A stretch of 5,616 nt of DNA from DASPTR01 sp041481365 (GTDB taxonomy: Archaea > Thermoproteota > Bathyarchaeia > Bathyarchaeales > Bathycorpusculaceae): assembly GCA_041481365.1 (NCBI GenBank), contig JBGPBS010000095.1, forward strand, positions 1-5,616. Direction: 5' to 3'. Below, piece by piece: positions 4,971 through 5,616 of the stretch (the stretch's first letter is position 1; each line of letters opens with the position of its first letter). The translations under genes and the position numbers were made by a program. The notes beneath the pieces are model-generated. The model did not search any database. It was not told the origin of the DNA and saw only the letters and a program-made list of their open reading frames with translations.

Positions 4971-5616
4971 CTTTCAATTCCCGTTACTTGGGATTTCTCC
5001 ATGAATCTTGACATAGAATCGATTGGTGACATTTCCAATGTTACAACTTTCAATTCCCGTTACTTGGGATTTCTCCATGAATCTCGCGTTTGAGTTGGCT
5101 CGCTCGCCACGCACGCAATAAACTTTCAATTCCCGTTACTTGGGATTTCTCCATGAATCACAGGAGTATCAACAGAATCTTTAGTTATTACTTCCCAGCC
5201 ACTTTCAATTCCCGTTACTTGGGATTTCTCCATGAATCTAACAGCACTTGGAACAGCATCGTAAAAAACATGCACTTTCAATTCCCGTTACTTGGGATTT
5301 CTCCATGAATCATATACGCTGACTGCACGGGCGTCGGCAATTATATTGTCTTTCAATTCCCGTTACTTGGGATTTCTCCATGAATCTCTCGGTTCGAAGC
5401 ACTCCGAGCTTAAGCACGTCTAGCACTTTCAATTCCCGTTACTTGGGATTTCTCCATGAATCGATCAAAGAGAGCGAGAAACGATTTGGTGAAGAGCATC
5501 TTTCAATTCCCGTTACTTGGGATTTCTCCATGAATCTTAACACGAGTGTGGCCGGAGATTCAAGCTCGAAGTTATCTTTCAATTCCCGTTACTTGGGATT
5601 TCTCCATGAATCCGAC
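4971..5616 (-). CRISPR. CRISPR array: nine identical 37-nt repeats, eight complete spacers, continuing past the right edge
   Basis: Repeats begin at 4971, 5047, 5123, 5202, 5275, 5350, 5426, 5500 and 5576. All nine are identical 37-mers that start CTTTCAATTCCCG and end TCTCCATGAATC on the plus strand. The eight spacers are 39, 39, 42, 36, 38, 39, 37 and 39 nt and all differ; a ninth begins at 5613. The reverse complement of the repeat ends in ATTGAAAG, the conserved 3' end that becomes the 8-nt 5' crRNA tag in many archaeal type I and III systems. The crRNA strand is therefore probably minus, the leader lies beyond 5616, and 4971 is the leader-distal end. TCCC and GGGA in the repeat can form a 4-bp stem around a 7-nt loop. 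Repeat and spacer lengths suit type I or III, but with no cas gene the subtype stays open. The array supplies guides for RNA-directed defence, and open frames crossing it are artefacts. Confidence 0.97.

Noticed and set aside
4806..5308. Plus-strand open frames of 95 and 72 codons across the array
   Set aside because: They translate the repeat itself (recurring NSRYLGFLHES) and arise because the repeat and spacer lengths keep a frame open.
5388..5408. Hairpin-forming arms CTCGG and CCGAG inside spacer 6
   Set aside because: Only 5-bp arms in a spacer of foreign origin; a chance structure is likely.

Overview
The window looks archaeal, though the lineage cannot be fixed from it. Ribosome-binding sites are of the GGTGA/GAGGT type, and TATA-like boxes with purine-rich flanks lie at archaeal distances from the starts. 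Two large envelope proteins are built from carboxypeptidase-regulatory-like and beta-propeller modules. The CRISPR repeat carries the ATTGAAAG end typical of archaeal type I and III systems. Every supported gene, and probably the CRISPR transcript, reads on the minus strand, so the locus is best read from right to left.

Layout in transcription order. (1) 5616 to 4971: nine identical 37-nt CRISPR repeats with eight complete spacers of 36-42 nt. The array continues past the right edge, where the leader is expected. No cas gene is present. (2) 4970-4709: non-coding, with T-rich tracts, a promoter-like element facing the array on the plus strand, and the promoter and RBS of the next gene. (3) 4708-3026: a 560-residue membrane-anchored extracellular protein with an N-terminal proline-8 run, one membrane anchor, two carboxypeptidase-regulatory-like domains and a C-terminal YfaP-like domain. 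(4) 3025-2715: non-coding, with a possible terminator, a 10-bp inverted repeat and a promoter. (5) 2714-2187: a 175-residue cytoplasmic protein with a Cys/His cluster and a weak resemblance to V4R domains. (6) 2186-1539: mostly non-coding, with a possible 78-residue single-pass membrane protein or remnant (1937-1701), a 19-codon ORF with a good SD, and the promoter region of the last gene. (7) From about 1538 to the left edge: 512 residues of a secreted protein, cut by the window, with signal peptide, beta-sandwich, carboxypeptidase-regulatory-like domain and PQQ/WD40-like propeller.

The genes are separated by gaps of several hundred bases, and the three main genes each have promoter-like sequence, so they are probably independent units rather than one operon. 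Both large proteins would work outside the cell as surface or adhesion-type proteins, but their ligands cannot be read from sequence. I see no direct functional link between them and the CRISPR array. No tRNA, rRNA, transposase or integrase was recognised. The most useful leads are the conflict between repeat orientation and the promoter-like element at the array's left end, the orphan membrane-anchor ORF, and the unclassified Cys/His protein.
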